The notes: generated by a model not told the origin, from the letters alone. DNA of 64,000 bases from Leptodontidium sp. MPI-SDFR-AT-0119 (GCA_020726505.1 JAHLEZ010000015.1:1736001-1800000); one strand, 5' to 3'; counted from the first letter of the stretch, positions 44,401 to 57,590 are shown. Numbers and translations are program-made.

Positions 44401-46050
44401 GGTGGCCCAGATGATGACGGAGATGACTCTGGTTTCTTGACAGAGGAAGGGGATGATGAAAGTGAAGCTGCCAGCGAAGATGTCAGCGAAGAGCTTAGCG
44501 AGGAGGGCAGCGGCGAAGATGTCGCTAAAGACCTGAGTCCTACCTCAGAGACAAATCAGACGCCGGCTATTTCACCGGAGAGCTCGTTTGGTGGCCTGAA
44601 GAATCGTAGCCCGGAAAGCAGCATGTTCACCAAGATCTCCAAGCCTGGCACACAAAAGCCTGCATTATTTGGCGAACTGAATGGATCTGCACCAGTCTTG
44701 CTTCCTCCAAAGGTTCAATTAAGCCCGCGGTCTCCAAGTCCAGTACGCAACGCTATACCTGGAAGATTATCTCGCCCAGAGACCTCGCGATCATCAAGCG
44801 CTCCAGGGTTTGCCTCCCAGCTTTTAGGATCCCAGCGAGGCGGTCGTCCAACTGGCCCTCCACAACCTACGCTTGCCCAAACGCAAATTGACCTACAAAA
44901 TGAAGAAAATCGTCGGCAGGAAGCCAGGGCGAGAAAAGAAGCGGAAGAAAAGCAAGCATTGGTTGACGAGGAAGATGACAGATTTCACGAGTTCATGAGC
45001 TCAGAACTTGTGCCTTTAAGAACTCTTCCTGATTTCGAGATCCACACCGATTACCAAGGCCAGTCATCTATGGATAGCATACCTGCCCAGGTTGAAGCTG
45101 TATATCGAGACATCAACTCCATGATCGATACTTTGGGTGTCAATGCACGGGCAATGAAATGCTTCATCAAAGGCCACACAGAGCAGTATAAAGATGAAGG
45201 ACGAACCCGAGACGATCTCGAGGAAGACGACGAATGGTGCTTGGTCGAAGTTGAGAATCTGTCCTCGATTGTTGAGAAGGATCTTGCACAAGAACTTGCA
45301 AAAGGTCGTGTAAAGGAAATTCACTCAAAGCTAGAGAGCTGCGAAGCTCTACGAAAGGAGCTCACCAGACTCCGAGCAAAACACGAGGATGTCAAGAAGA
45401 TGATTGATTCTCATAGGGATCCCGATTCCCTTGCGGTTGCTCGTGCACAGCCTCTGAACGCCGAACAAGCCGCTCAGCAAACAGATCTGCGGAAAGACTT
45501 CACAAAATTCCAGAAGTTGTTAGCTGAAGCAGAGGAAGCTTTGACGGTTCTGAAGGCGAAGATTGTCTCTCAGGAAACATCAAATAACCGTAGTGGTGGA
45601 TCTTCTGGCCCAAGTGTCGACGCAGTTATGCGGACCATCAACAAAATGACGACGATGGCGGAAAAGAGAAGTGGAGATATTGATGTCCTCGAAGGACAAA
45701 TGCGAAAACTTCAATTCAGCTCTGTGGATAGTCGAGAAGGATCACCTTTCGCAACACCACAAAACAAGCGGGCTTCTATGCGTAACCCAGGTGCATCCAG
45801 CACATTCGGTCTCTTCTATACACCCGACAGCATCAAGGAAACTCCGCAGCGATTCCAGAATTCGTTCATGTCCTCGGTTGGTTCGCGTGGCCAAAGCTCT
45901 CCACCCCGGAAAAAGATGAGCGGATATACCATCCAGGAAAAGACGCAGCTGAGAGCTGAGTTGGCCACCAAAAAGGCAGTCAATGAGAGACTCAAGACAG
46001 CATTAAAGAAGAATGGTACGAAAGTGCGCCTCATGGATGATGATGAATAG
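41403..46050 (+). CDS. nup159: FG nucleoporin Nup159-like (Nup214 family), with one frameshift in the assembled sequence
   Basis: Exons 41403-41492, 41546-42218 and 42271-46050. Residues ~30-390 form the N-terminal beta-propeller (ASQRGLVAAAGPDAVIVAS, VSQVAFSADETYLVLSAE), which binds the mRNA-export helicase Dbp5. A long FG/SAFG/PFG repeat region follows, then an acidic linker, and a C-terminal coiled coil (from about LPDFEIHTDYQG) that binds the Nup82 complex. The frame is broken in a run of six G at 42999-43004: the propeller frame stops at 43005-43007, while the FG frame continues at once in the next frame. With five G the three exons give exactly 1514 codons. No intron repairs it. This is either a sequencing/assembly error or a real frameshift. 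The protein sits on the cytoplasmic face of the nuclear pore. Confidence 0.9.
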
Positions 46051-46780
46051 GTGTGTTTGGAAAGCACTTGGCATTTATGGCGTTGAGGACTTGAGCGCTT
46101 TGGAGCATGAAAATGGCACCGGATGTTATTGTGACGATAGCGGTAGCAGTGGTTCCTGAAAACCACTAGAATGGAAGACCTCGTGAAAAGAGGATTATAT
46201 TTGTGTCGGCCTTCGCATGATGAGTCTGGCCCTGACGATAGCCGAGCTACAGAGGACTTACACCGAGCCTACACCGAGCCTCCCTTACTTTGACACTGCT
46301 AGATCTTGGAGCAGCATTTAAAAGTTACTCCATACATACTCGTTCCTGACTGGACTGACAACAATAAAAACTCTATGTCATTTTCCAACTCCTTGTAATT
46401 GAGAGCCAGCTATTGGATAGCCCCAGGATTTACCCCACCAAAAAACCCCCGCCATCTCGTCTTTCCCCATGACATCCCCCCGAGTTCCGAATCGTGCATT
46501 TCTCCACAGCGAAGAGCCCGCTATGCCACAGTCCTCCAGGCACATCTGCTAAGCACGCCTTCCGACGCCTCATCCCCAACGCCAGCATGATCCGGGGCCG
46601 TACCCGACACTGACTCCCTGTAGCTCACTCCTCAGCTTTCACCCGCCTGCTAGATAAATAACATCATCGTCATCAGCTCATTTCACTCATCTTGCTTTCT
46701 CGCTTTCTCTCTCTGTCTACTCCTCAACCTCTTCCCTTCAACTTCAACTTTCTATCAACTGAGTTAGTTGTATAATAACC
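46051..46780 (+). promoter_or_regulatory. nup159 3' flank and FAD-monooxygenase promoter
   Basis: An 11 bp tandem repeat (CACCGAGCCTA) lies at 46261-46281. The last ~110 bp are a CT-rich leader (CTCGCTTTCTCTCTCTG) before the ATG at 46781. No gene seen. Confidence 0.45.
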
Positions 46781-48542
46781 ATGACTGTCACGGACACACC
46801 TACACCAAAGAGTGATTTCCATGTTGCTGTCTGCGGTATGTTCTCTCCTTCAGAATCCCATATCCGAGATCTACATCTAGATTCCTAGAATATCTCTATG
46901 AAATCTCTATGATGCATCTATATCTACATCTAATGTATATGAGATATATAATAAATACACCATACAACACCCCATACTAACACCCCCCTCAGGCGGCGGC
47001 ATCGGCGGGCTCTGCATGCTCATCGGCCTCCTGCACCAAAACATCTCTTGCACACTCTACGAAGCGGCGCCAGCCTTCGCCGAGATAGGCGCCGGCGTCT
47101 CGTTCGGTCCTAATGCCGTGAGAGCCATGTCGCTGATCGACCCGGAGATCAAGAAGGGCTATGATAAGATCGCGACGAGCAATGCGTGGCCTGAGAAGAG
47201 GAAGGTCTGGTTTGACTTCACGCTCGGCCAGAATGAGGGTGGCTGGAAGGACTTGGAAGCGCCGGGGAAGGAGGGTGTGGGGGTTGCTCAGGTTGGTGTT
47301 TTTCTCTCATTTTTGGGGTTATGTTTTCACTTTCCTTATTTTCTTTTTTTGCGTTTCTCTCGCTTGAGAAATGTTGTTGTTATGAGATCAAGAGAAAGAT
47401 GAAGAATCCGTCGATTTGTTGTTTTGTGTTTGGAAACTTAGACGGTTTATCTGTTGAAATTTTTGGAATTTGAATTTGTGCTTATATACATCACAGGTTA
47501 TAGCAGGCGACGTAGGCCAGAGTTCAGTACACAGAGCACACTTCCTCGACGTCCTAGTGAAACTCGTACCCGACGGCGTCGCCCAATTCGGGAAGCGAGT
47601 TGACAGTGTCTTGCAAGTCGGCGAGAAGATGAAGCTCACCTTCCACGACGGATCGACCGCCGAAGCAGACGCTATCATCGGCTGCGACGGCGTGAAATCA
47701 CGCACGAGACAGATTCTCCTGGGCCAGGATCATGAGAGCACGTATCCTACCTTCACGGGGAAGTATGCTTATAGAGGTCTTATTCCTATGGAGAAGGCGG
47801 TGGGGGCCCTGGGGGATGATCTCGCGAGGAATAGTCAGATGTATCTTGGTCGGCATGGGCATGTGCTTACTTTCCCTATTGAGGGCGGGAAGACGATGAA
47901 TGTTGTTGCTTTTCAGTCGAAGTTGGATGGGAAGTGGGAGGATGAGAGGTGGGTCCTGCCGATGAAGAAGGAGGATATGTTTAATGATTTCGAGGGGTGG
48001 GGGACGAGTGTGCAGCACATTCTCTCGGTATGTGATATCCATGTCTTTATTCACGTTTATGTGTGAGAAGAGAGTGTTGAGTGTAGTGCAAAGATTATTA
48101 ATGTAGGGTGTTTTAGTTGATGGAGAAACCTGATGTGTGGGCATTATTCGACCATCCTCCTGCACCAACATATTATAAAGGACGTCTCGCTATCCTAGGA
48201 GACGCAGCGCATGCATCGACACCTCATCAAGGCGCCGGAGCTGGCCAGGCAATCGAGGACGCTTTCATACTATCCAACCTCCTCGGCCAAGTAAAGACAA
48301 CAAATGAAATCGAAAAGGCCTTCCACGCATACGACGCCGTGCGTCGACCCAGAAGCCAGAGGGTAGTGAGGTCGAGCCGAGAAGCGGCGGCGATCTATGA
48401 GTTTGAGGACGAGACTTTGGGATCGGATCTGGAGAAGATCAAGAGGAGGTTAGAAGAGCGCTTTGATTGGATCTGGGATGAGGATCTGCCGCAGCAGTTA
48501 AAGACAGCGCAGGATGTGATGGGAACGAAAGCGAATCTGTAG
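46781..48542 (+). CDS. FAD-dependent aromatic monooxygenase (salicylate hydroxylase-like)
   Basis: Exons 46781-46835, 46993-47291, 47497-48027 and 48117-48542 give 436 residues. The Rossmann FAD motif GGGIGGLCMLIGLL is formed across the first intron. The DG motif appears as IIGCDGVKSRTR and the second FAD motif as AILGDAAHASTPHQGAGAGQAIEDA. This is a class A flavoprotein monooxygenase using NAD(P)H to hydroxylate an aromatic acid; the closest known relatives are salicylate 1-monooxygenases and 6-hydroxynicotinate monooxygenases. The substrate cannot be told. The introns (157, 205, 89 nt) are longer than average here. It ends 12 bp from the stop of the S33 peptidase gene on the other strand, so their 3' UTRs must overlap. 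Confidence 0.95.
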
Positions 48543-48554
48543 AAATGGCTGCGG

Positions 48555-50597
48555 CTAGTCGATTGAGTCGTCTCGGAGTGCGAAAAGTTCTTTCATGACC
48601 CCCTCAGTTTTGCTTCGAATTGCATCGTGGTACATGGAGTTTGTGATGTATCTAATCGCGGTTAGCGGGCTCTTCATGTCATGTCGTGTGGCCGTGACAT
48701 CTGAATATATGGATCCTCGAAGACTTGTTCTCTGGCTCACTTACTGTTTGCAGTTCTTCACCAACTTGGCAGTCTCTTGCGCGAAACCGTAGTCAACATA
48801 CATATCGTCGATGAATGTTGCTGCATACAATGGGACTTCGTTCCGAGCCAACTAAAAGATCAGTCAATCTCCATGCACAAGTACGGGTATGCATTCACGT
48901 GCCTGCCAAGTATCATACAGCTCGCCCCAACCTGCGTAGCTAGCAATGATATCCGCGACGGGTGCCATCCTCTCCAGCTCAGGGAAGATATCAAATAGGA
49001 AAGGGTAGATCATTTCTCCAGAGAAAAACAAAGGTGCTTCTCGAACGGATGATGGGGATTGTGGTGACTGGGATAGCCATTGGAACTCTCTGAGTGTCTT
49101 TCCAACCCGATCAGCAGCCCAGTTACTTGCCTCATTTTCGCAGTAGACCGCTTCGTGTAGAATGGCGTAGAGGACATTGTCATCGAAGCTGACTGCGCTT
49201 TCTAAGGCTGAGAGTGTACTGCGAGGTGTGAGCATATACTCTCGTTTAAATTTCCGTCTCAGAGGGGCAGCGATATAGCTTACGGTCGAGTCACAAACTG
49301 GAATTGTTCCAAATCCCTCTTCATTCTAAGCACCAGATCATGCACAGAGTCCAAGCCACCGTGTGCTCCAAAGTGTCTTCCCAGCGTCAGAAATCCTCGT
49401 ACGGTTAAAATTCCGCCAGAGGGAAGTTTCAAACCTCCCTTGCTTTTTATATGGAAGGCTAGGCCGTGGACTGCGTCGACATCTTCGGGGTACTTCTTGT
49501 AATAAGCCTAGAAGAGTCAATGAATCGCCCTCAAGTATACTAGGAGGCGTTGTTTACTTTGTTCCGTTCTGCTACTTTCTTAAATGTCGCCTTGTAGACG
49601 GCTTCGGGGGATTGGCCGATCGGTGCTAGCCCTCCTGATGTGAAAGCTTCCCGAAGACCATGGGGATATTTGGATAAGTATCTGTAGACAGGTAAGCTTG
49701 ATTTGGATGACTGGTACGCAGTATTTTGATGGATTGGCATTTTCAGTGCAATGTGTCGAGCGTCTTTGGGTACATGAAATGATACCATATTTAAGACAGA
49801 TAGCGGCAGGATAAAAGACAGCACTTACGTGAGAACACAGAAGCCGCCAAATGATTGTCCAAAAACCGACCTGTGCAGTGTCAACCGAATGTTTCCATAA
49901 TTTTTGGGGACATTTGGAATAGCCATGATAAGCACTTACCATTTCTTGAGTTCGGTTGGGTATTCATCGGTCAAGGTCCTTCTTATTGCCTCACAGTCCT
50001 TGACAATACTATCAGCTCGAAATAGCTTCAGGTAGTCTGCCTGCCTATTTGAATCACCCTGCAAAGCAAGCGTTGCCGCTGAGATGGGAGTGCTCAGACC
50101 TGTTCCTCTCTGGTCCAAGTACAACATTTGGTAGCCCTTGTCGAGGACAGCATTTGTGATACTTGAGTTCTGAGGAGGAGAACATTGAAAACCCGGTCCG
50201 CCTTGGAGGTATACAAACCAAGGTTTCTAGACATTTACCTGTCAACAATTTTATCTTTCCGAATACAAGCGATGCCGCCTACCATAGACTTCTTTCTCCG
50301 CTCTTCCTCAGATATGACAGTTGTAGGTTTCTCATATCTTGAAACGGAACGTGCAAAGAGCTGGATAGTGCCGCGCTCTGGGTTTCCATAGTCTTTTGGA
50401 ACTTCGAAGAATAGTTCGTTTACGGCAAACTTTCCTGGTAAAAGAGTCAATTAGAGATCCTCCTTCTAAGACATACCGTCGGATAGCAAAAAATGTCGCT
50501 CCAAGACGAGGATACTTCCAGCACGTTTTGAACGGCAATCACATGACTTACCAGGAATGAGATGAGCCTTCGACTCGAGCAGCCGGGCAAAGGCCAT
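48555..50597 (-). CDS. alpha/beta hydrolase, peptidase S33 (proline iminopeptidase-like)
   Basis: Nine minus-strand exons (50597-50552, 50434-50283, 50226-49940, 49870-49829, 49681-49558, 49507-49284, 49218-48903, 48851-48745, 48651-48555) join in phase to 464 residues. The oxyanion motif is YLQGGPGFQ, then YLDQRGTGLS, and the nucleophile elbow is FGQSFGGF (Ser catalytic); the late His segment is AATFIDDMYVD and YITNSMYHD. These match the fungal proline iminopeptidase-like S33 family, which removes N-terminal residues (often Pro) in the cytosol. The intron 48852-48902 has a GC donor (CAG/GCACGT), required to restore the frame as DTWQ/LARNEVP. It is divergent from kel3. Confidence 0.9.
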
Positions 50598-51203
50598 TTT
50601 CAGGATGTGAGCACCGATTGTATGCTCCGAAGGAATTCAAGTGCTTTTACGATGATGAAGGAGTGCAGAGATAAGGCTACCTGAAGTCGGCGTGCCCGGG
50701 TGAGATGAGGAGGAAGTGAGGATGGGCGAGGCGAGGTGGGGGAACCGAGAGTTCACACGGAAGCGAATTCTATCGGCAAGCCTTCCTTTTCGGGAGCATC
50801 ACACAACGTCGAACACCCAGTTGCTGCACATATAATATTCACTGCAGTGCTCGACTATTCTTTCATCATATCACAGTGAATTTCAAAGGTAATTGCGAGC
50901 CAGCCTTTTGATGCTCTCTTCCATTTCATTTCTGAAGAGGATAGCCTCGCCATTGTGCGACCTCGGCTGAGATTCTTGCAGAGACTTCAAATCGGCTCAT
51001 TCTGCCAACTTATGGCAAGCGCAGTTCATATCTGAAGATTAGAGTGACTCCATCCGCTCCGGTCATCGTCTGACAGCACCAAGAGCTTCACTCACTCGAA
51101 TTCAGGAGCGTTTGGGTTCATATTCTCACGTGACCTTACAGTTCAAACAGAAGGTCGGAGGAAAGCGCTCTGCTGAAGGCATTAGTGCAGCTCTATATCG
51201 AGA
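50598..51203. promoter_or_regulatory. divergent promoter between the S33 peptidase gene and kel3
   Basis: 606 bp between opposed starts. Includes TCACGTGACC at 51127-51136 (CACGTG at 51128-51133), 71 bp upstream of the kel3 ATG, a Cbf1-type E-box. Confidence 0.45.
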
Positions 51204-53334
51204 ATGGCAAAAGACAAGAAAGGAAACAGCGAGGGCAAGAAGGCCAAGAAGGCAGAGAAGAAGCTCAAGCAAGAGAAGAAAGGAGAGAAGAAAGAGAAAG
51301 TCAAGAAATCCAAGGCTGAAGACAGCGATGCCGAGGACGTGGATCTGGATGCAGTTCTCGCAGAGTATGCAAAGAAGCAAGAGCAGTTCCTCAAGGTTAC
51401 TGAAGCTCCTTGTGAACCTCCAAGAGCCCGTGCCTCAGCTACCCTCATAGCATCTCCGGCAAACGACAATGAGCTATTCCTTTTTGGCGGAGAGTACTTC
51501 AATGGTGCTCTGGCCACGTTCTTCAATGATCTCTATGTTTATCAGATTAACAAAGACGAGTGGCATTTAGTTACATCGCCAAATACTCCACTTCCGAGAT
51601 CAGGACATGCCTGGTGCCGTGGAGGGAATTCCGGAGGGGTCTACATGTTCGGTGGGGAGTTTAGCTCTCCGAAGCAGGGAACTTTCTATCATTACAACGA
51701 TGTAAGCAAAATCTTGATCATTTCCCATCTTCTGTTCAAATACTAATTAATCTTGATAGTTTTGGCGCCTCGAACCATCCAACCGAGAATGGACCAGGAT
51801 CGAAACCAAAGGCAAATCGCCCCCAGCAAGGAGTGGACATCGGATGACCTTCTTCAAGAACTACATCATTCTATTCGGTGGATTCCAGGATACTTCTCAG
51901 CAGACCAAGTATCTGAGTGATCTCTGGATCTATGACACGAACAGCTTCGTTTGGCACAACCCTGTACTGCCTCTGGCTACCCAAAAGCCAGGTGCTCGGT
52001 CGTCGTTCTCTTTTCTGCCTCACGAATCAGGGGCCGTTCTCTATGGAGGTTATTCTCGAGTCAAGGCCACCGTCACTGGGAAGCAGATGAAAGGTGGCGG
52101 ACAGGCGCAAAGAAATGTCCTCAAGCCATTAGTTCACGAGGATTGCTTCTTCCTTCGCATCATCCAACCAGCTGCAGATGCACCTCCCAATACCTTACCG
52201 ACTGTAAGATGGGAGCGGAGAAAGAAGCCAGCAAATGCCCCAAATCCTTCGCGCGCAGGTTCAACAATGGCACATCACAAGGGCCGTGGCATTGCGTTTG
52301 GTGGTGTCCATGACGTCGAAGAGAGCGAGGAGGGAATCGACAGCGAATTCTTCAACACCTTGTTTGCATGGAACATCGAACGGAATCGATACTTCCCTCT
52401 TGCTTTGAGGAAAGTACGTGCCAATCAACGCAAGCCGCAGGAATCCCGAGGAGGTCGTCGTGGAAGGGGCCAAGCCAACGAGGATGAGCTTCTACGCAAT
52501 TTAGCAGCACTTGAGACTGGAAAATCATTGGACTTCGCTGATGAGATGGATATCGAGAAACCGAAAGAGAATCCCGATGAGCCACAGATGCCTACCAAGG
52601 AAGTGCTCATGGAATTTCCGCATCCTAGATTCAACGCCCAGTTGACAGTCCAAGACGACGTCCTGTATATCTATGGAGGTACATATGAAAAGGGTGACCG
52701 GGAGTTTACATTCGATGAGATGTACGCCATCGATCTCGGCAAACTCGATGGCGTCAAGCAGATATTCCGGCGTGAGCCTGAGAATTGGCAGGGTAGCGAC
52801 GATGAGGAGAGTGATGATGAGGACGGCAGTGACGATGATGAAGATGATGAGGACGAAGAAGACGAGGAGGGCGATGTCAAGATGGCTGATGAAAAGCCTC
52901 TGTACACAGAAAGCATCCGCAAGTCGAAACGCAAGGACAAACTTGCCACAGCCTTCGACGAAGCTAGCGAGACCTCCTCAGTACAATCCACCACCTTCGA
53001 TGACACGCCAGATGATGCTACGGCTGCGGCATCTGCTGATGACAATCTCCCACATCCTCGACCGTTCGAGTCCCGAAGAGATTTCTTCCAGAGAAGCGGT
53101 AATGAGTGGCAGGAGGCTCTGATGACTAGTCTCAGATGGCAGGGTATCCAGCCCGAGAGTCTCTCGGTTAAGGAGATCAAGACGAGAGCGTTCGAGATGA
53201 GTGAAGAGAAGTGGTGGGATTGCCGTGAGGAGATTATTGCGTTGGAAGATGAGCAGGAGGCTGCTGGTATTGGCGAAGTTGTTACCTTGGCTGATCGAAC
53301 TGAGGCTAGTGGGGGTGTTGGGAGGAGACGGTGA
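51204..53334 (+). CDS. kel3: kelch-repeat protein Kel3 (KLHDC4-like)
   Basis: Exons 51204-51701 and 51760-53334 (58 nt intron) give 690 residues. The N-terminus is a Lys/Glu-rich coil of ~50 residues. Kelch blades follow with the usual Gly-Gly ends (NELFLFGGEYFNG, GGVYMFGGEF, YIILFGGFQD, GAVLYGGYSR, YIYGGTYEKG), so the domain is a beta-propeller spanning residues ~75-480. A strongly acidic run (about 530-560, nearly all Asp/Glu/Ser) and a conserved C-terminal domain, ending near EEKWWDCREEIIALEDEQ, complete it. Yeast Kel3 is cytosolic and poorly understood. The start at 51204 is the first ATG of the open frame. Confidence 0.93.
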
Positions 53335-53560
53335 GAGCCGGCAGTGATTCAGCATAGTTTGAGTGTCACTCGCTTGGCTGGGGACATTGCAAAAGCTTAA
53401 GTCTGCGTCTAACACCTATGTAGTCAATTAAAATTTATCTAATAAGACTGCTGAGATTGATGCTATTCTTTGCTGCTCCCAGTTATGTGCCACATCATTC
53501 CACAGGATTCACCTCCAAAGCCCGGGATCACCCAGAACCTCGCTTGCCCTCTTGCATGGC

Positions 53561-56500
53561 CTAAACCTCCTTCACAAAGCCCACCTCAACAACCCGATCA
53601 GGTTGCACCCTCAAATTCGCAATTTTCGTTCTGGTATTATCCCTCAACCACAAGAAAGCATGCAACATAGCCTTCCTCCACAGCCCCGTCCCATTCTTAA
53701 CCCTCATCTGCTCCTTCCCAATGATATACAAAACCTGCCTATCAAACGCATGCTGCAGTTTCGCCAGATCCGCCGCAATCGTCTCCTCCGTAGCGAGGGC
53801 TCTCATCTCTCTACGCTTCTCGTCGTCGCGGGGTAGAGGCGTGAATGTCACTTCTTGTGTTGTGGTTTGGATCGAGGACGAGGGTGTGGATTTTAACGAG
53901 GCGCCTTGGAAGATGATGAAATTCCGGACTTGTTCGCACACGAGAGAGGCTAGATCGGGCGTTATTACTTCGTCCATGTAGCCGTGTCGGACGACGAGCC
54001 GGTAGCAGTTTGGGATCGCGACGCGGGTTACGGTGTAGCGATCTTCCGGGGCGATAGAGGGTGTCTCGAGGGGGCGGAGGTGGAAGAATACCATGACCTG
54101 TGCAAGTGTTAGTAAGGTGTTTGGTCTCATTGCTATTGGAGTATTGGAGTACGGTATATAGGAGGAAAGTAAGACGTACCTCAGGAGCAGCAACCAACTT
54201 GCTGAGGAATTGCGTAAAGACCGCTGGAGTAGTCTCCCCTGCTTTGTCGAAGAAAATACCAAAGCCCTTGATCGAGGTCAAGTCATCACCGCCGTATAGC
54301 TGCGTAAGTTTGATGGCTCCACCATCTCCCTTCTCCACGAGATGCGTAGTTGGGAATCTGTCTTCTGCCTCCGCATGCCACTGAGATTCTTTCCCAAAAC
54401 GCCAGAGAATGAGGAAGCAGGTGATGATGCCGGATAGTAAGAGAGTGAACCAAGCTCCGTCGGGAACTTTGACCAATGATGCAGAAAGGTAGACACCGTC
54501 TAGACATGCAAATACTAGCCATGGGAGGAAGACGACGTAATATGGTAGACGCCATACAATCAGTGCGGCGAGTGATACCATGCATGAATCGAAGAATGTA
54601 ACAAACATAACGCAGACACTGTAGAATTGGGTCAGTAAGAGAAACCAAAGGTTGGAAAGGGAAATCTTACCCGTAGGCATTACCGAGGGAGGTGGTCTAT
54701 TAGATATGTCAGTTCTCTACTCGTGCTAATGGCAGTTCAGGAAGCTCACGTTGTTGTAAATACCAGCAGCTAATACGGTTCCAATCATGAGGAGCCAGTT
54801 GATTAAAGGGATATACACTATTATTGTTAGGATAGCTCCTGGGCATAAAGAGAAGAAAGTCGTACCTTGTCCATGGAATATTTTCGACGTGTGTACTACC
54901 TTGATTTGAGGGAAGTAACTCAACTTCATCACCTGAGCAAGCAACTGTATTCCCATTAGTATCAAACTGCAAACTTAATAGAAGCACATACTTGAAAAGT
55001 GGCTGTAATGATAGCCTGGCTGGCAACAATCGCAGCCAGAATGGCAATGACCAGACTCGGATAAAGCATTCCAGGAGGCGCCGCATTGAAGAATGGATTC
55101 GTGTAGGCCCCTTCGTTCTGACTGATATATGCCGCCTGTCCAATATATCCCAGAAGCAGACATGGGAAACAGTATCCCAGCCAACTCATCTGAATCGCAC
55201 TTCTACTGAACGCTCCCAAGTCTGCAAACAAAGCTTCAACTCCAGTGAAAGCCAGCAAGATACCTCCAAGTGAATGCCATCCGTCATATTTATTCCGTAC
55301 TAGGTAGTCGAAGGCATAGCCTGGCGAAAATGCTTTCAACACAGAGTGGTCGAAGTTGACCAGATTGTAGATTCCGAAGCCGGCGTTGAATCCGAGCCAA
55401 ACAATGACGATTGGTGCGAATGAGGATGCGAGTTTCGTGGTCCCAAAAGGTTGGACGAGGAAGAGGAGAATTAGGATTCCGCAAGTTGTACCGACGATTG
55501 TTGATTTTTCGATGCCGGGTTTCACGACACTGAGACCTTGAACTGCACCGAGCACAGATTGGGCTGGAGTCAATACACCATCTGCCATCACCATGGACCT
55601 GTCTTGTATTAGTCTCCGATCTCATGAATCCGAGCTCAACGCCAACACATCAACAAAGAGAAAACCAACTTACACGGCAAGAACACCAATTGTTTTCAAT
55701 AAACCTCGTGCAATCTTGCTCTTCTCGATCCGAGAACGAATATGGAGATTGGCACCTTCAATGTCACCTGTACGATGCCTTTCCATTTTTATGAGAGAAG
55801 CTTCACGCGGATCTCGTTTAGTGATGTTTGCCTAGCCTTTATTAGACGAGGCTTGGCTGCCCAGAGAAAGGGGCCCTTACGAATCGAGAGAGGAGAGAGT
55901 AGGTGCTGAAGGTTCCGCCTTCGCCCTCGTTGTCGGCGTATAGGATGATGAGGACATATTTGACCTTTTGAATGTCAGCAATGGTGTGTAGGAAGTGTGG
56001 GATGCGACTTACCGTCACCATCATAGTGAGAGTCCATATTATCACTGTCTCTGTATCAGAAGGATCCGGTCCAACAAATGTCATGTACTTCGTTGAGTAC
56101 ATACCGGACAGTACACCAATGAGATCCTGGTGCGATGGTTCTGAAGTGAAAGTGGAAGAGTACACGTAGAGAGGACTACGGGATTGGATTAGCATCAACA
56201 CATTGGGAGTTCTCGTCGACTGCTGAATGGTCCAGAGGACTGGACGATCCATAATCCAAATACATACCTCGTTCCAATGTCACCATAGATTACCTAGACC
56301 ATGTGTTTAGTTCCTCGTCTGCCGCTAAACATTGGAGAGGTTCTTACACCGATGCTCTGGTAGGCTAGCCATAGGAGGTATTTCCCTCTGAAGGTCTGGG
56401 GAAGGCTAAGTTAGAAAGTTAGAGACGAATTGGCACGTAGCCATACCTGTCTCTTCTTGAAATCACCCTCTTGACGCAGCCCCTCGTCATCGTGCCCGTT

Positions 56501-56665
56501 GTCATTGAGTCTGACACCTCGTCGTTCCACGGAACGACTCCTGGTAACCCGGAGATCGACCAGAGAAGGGCTTCTGATGGGATAAACACCGCCGGCTAAG
56601 GCGCTGCTCGTCCCATCATTCGTTCTTATTGGATGAATGCCATCTGCGATTCGAACCGTAGCCAT
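53561..56665 (-). CDS. hak1: high-affinity potassium transporter of the HAK/KUP family
   Basis: Twelve minus-strand exons (56665-56447, 56395-56348, 56293-56268, 56175-56013, 55964-55881, 55831-55674, 55598-54992, 54944-54866, 54817-54750, 54696-54671, 54618-54180, 54097-53561) join in phase to 817 residues. The KUP signature GDIGTSPLYVYSS is built from exons 3 and 4. ADNEGEGGTF, MADGVLTPAQSVLGAV and VVHTSKIFHGQVYIPLINW follow, all typical. About 12 membrane helices precede a C-terminal cytosolic domain of ~250 residues. HAK proteins take up K+ with H+ at the plasma membrane under potassium starvation. Several exons of 26 nt are very small even for this genome. Confidence 0.96.
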
Positions 56666-57590
56666 ACCCTGTGAGGGAATTTAGGTAATACGAAGCAGCG
56701 AAACGAGCTTAGAATGTCTCTGAAAGGTCAGGAAGTGAGGCAGGTGAGCTGTCAAAGATGCAGAAAGCTAGAATGGTAAATAACGCAAGTTGGAGATCTG
56801 GGTGGGATCGGATGAAGTAAGAGGAACGAGGGGGAGGCATGAAATGATATTTAGACAGATCCGCATTGCTGCCCATCTCGACCTGGAATAACGTTGCCCG
56901 TGGATAAGCGCATGCATTGCCACTATACACCATCCTGAAGAGAGGAGACCAACTGGCAACCAGTCCCGTCCCCACATGTGAAATTTTGGCCGTGTTATAG
57001 CATACCTATTTCCAAAGAAGAAGTTGTATGCGCGATTTTGTCGTCTTTGTTGGAGGACTGCAAGATAAGGTCGCTGGTCGAATCAAAAAGCAGCTTGCTT
57101 TGATAGTCATTGAAGTGACCTAATCCACCGTCTCCGAATCCCTGGAAAGGAGGCAGTGCTTGACAGACGCTTGCTCCTCGATGCGGACCAAACAAAGAGA
57201 CTCATGGGGAATACCCGACAAAAGTCTGGAGTCGAGGTTGTAGTGTCCAATCATCGAAGCTTGTAATTGCGGAGCCCACTGCCGAGAGTGAGGGATATAT
57301 TTCCCCCGACAAGCCACAAGAAAGCTAGCAAAGCTTCCCTCCAACCAAGACCCTTGGTTGTCCAAAATTTCTTGAACTTGTTCTCGGAGGCGCTACTCTC
57401 TCACTAAAGATATCATTTTGACCGCGGTTGGAGACGAAATTCAACTGACACTGCAGTAACGTATGGGATCCACGTCAAGCTCAAAAGGACCTTCAAAACC
57501 ACCCCAGTCTATTACTTCTCTCATTCATTTTGTACTAGTACGCAGGACGGGACTGCCGTTATATGAGGCATTAAAAGTTCTGGCCGTCTC
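56666..57590. promoter_or_regulatory. hak1 upstream region and 3' flank of the small secreted protein gene
   Basis: Minus-strand short open frames (56709-56975, 57120-57365) lack domain content. No gene is supported; the region should hold the hak1 promoter and leader. Confidence 0.4.

Noticed and set aside
50227..50282. 12 nt intron in the S33 gene after the IRKDKIVDR codons
   Set aside because: Too short and out of phase; a 56 nt intron starting at GTAGGC gives the conserved-looking join before KPWFVYLQGGPG.
46781..50597. secondary-metabolite or degradation cluster (monooxygenase plus hydrolase)
   Set aside because: Only two enzymes, no core synthase or dedicated regulator adjacent, and flanking genes are housekeeping.
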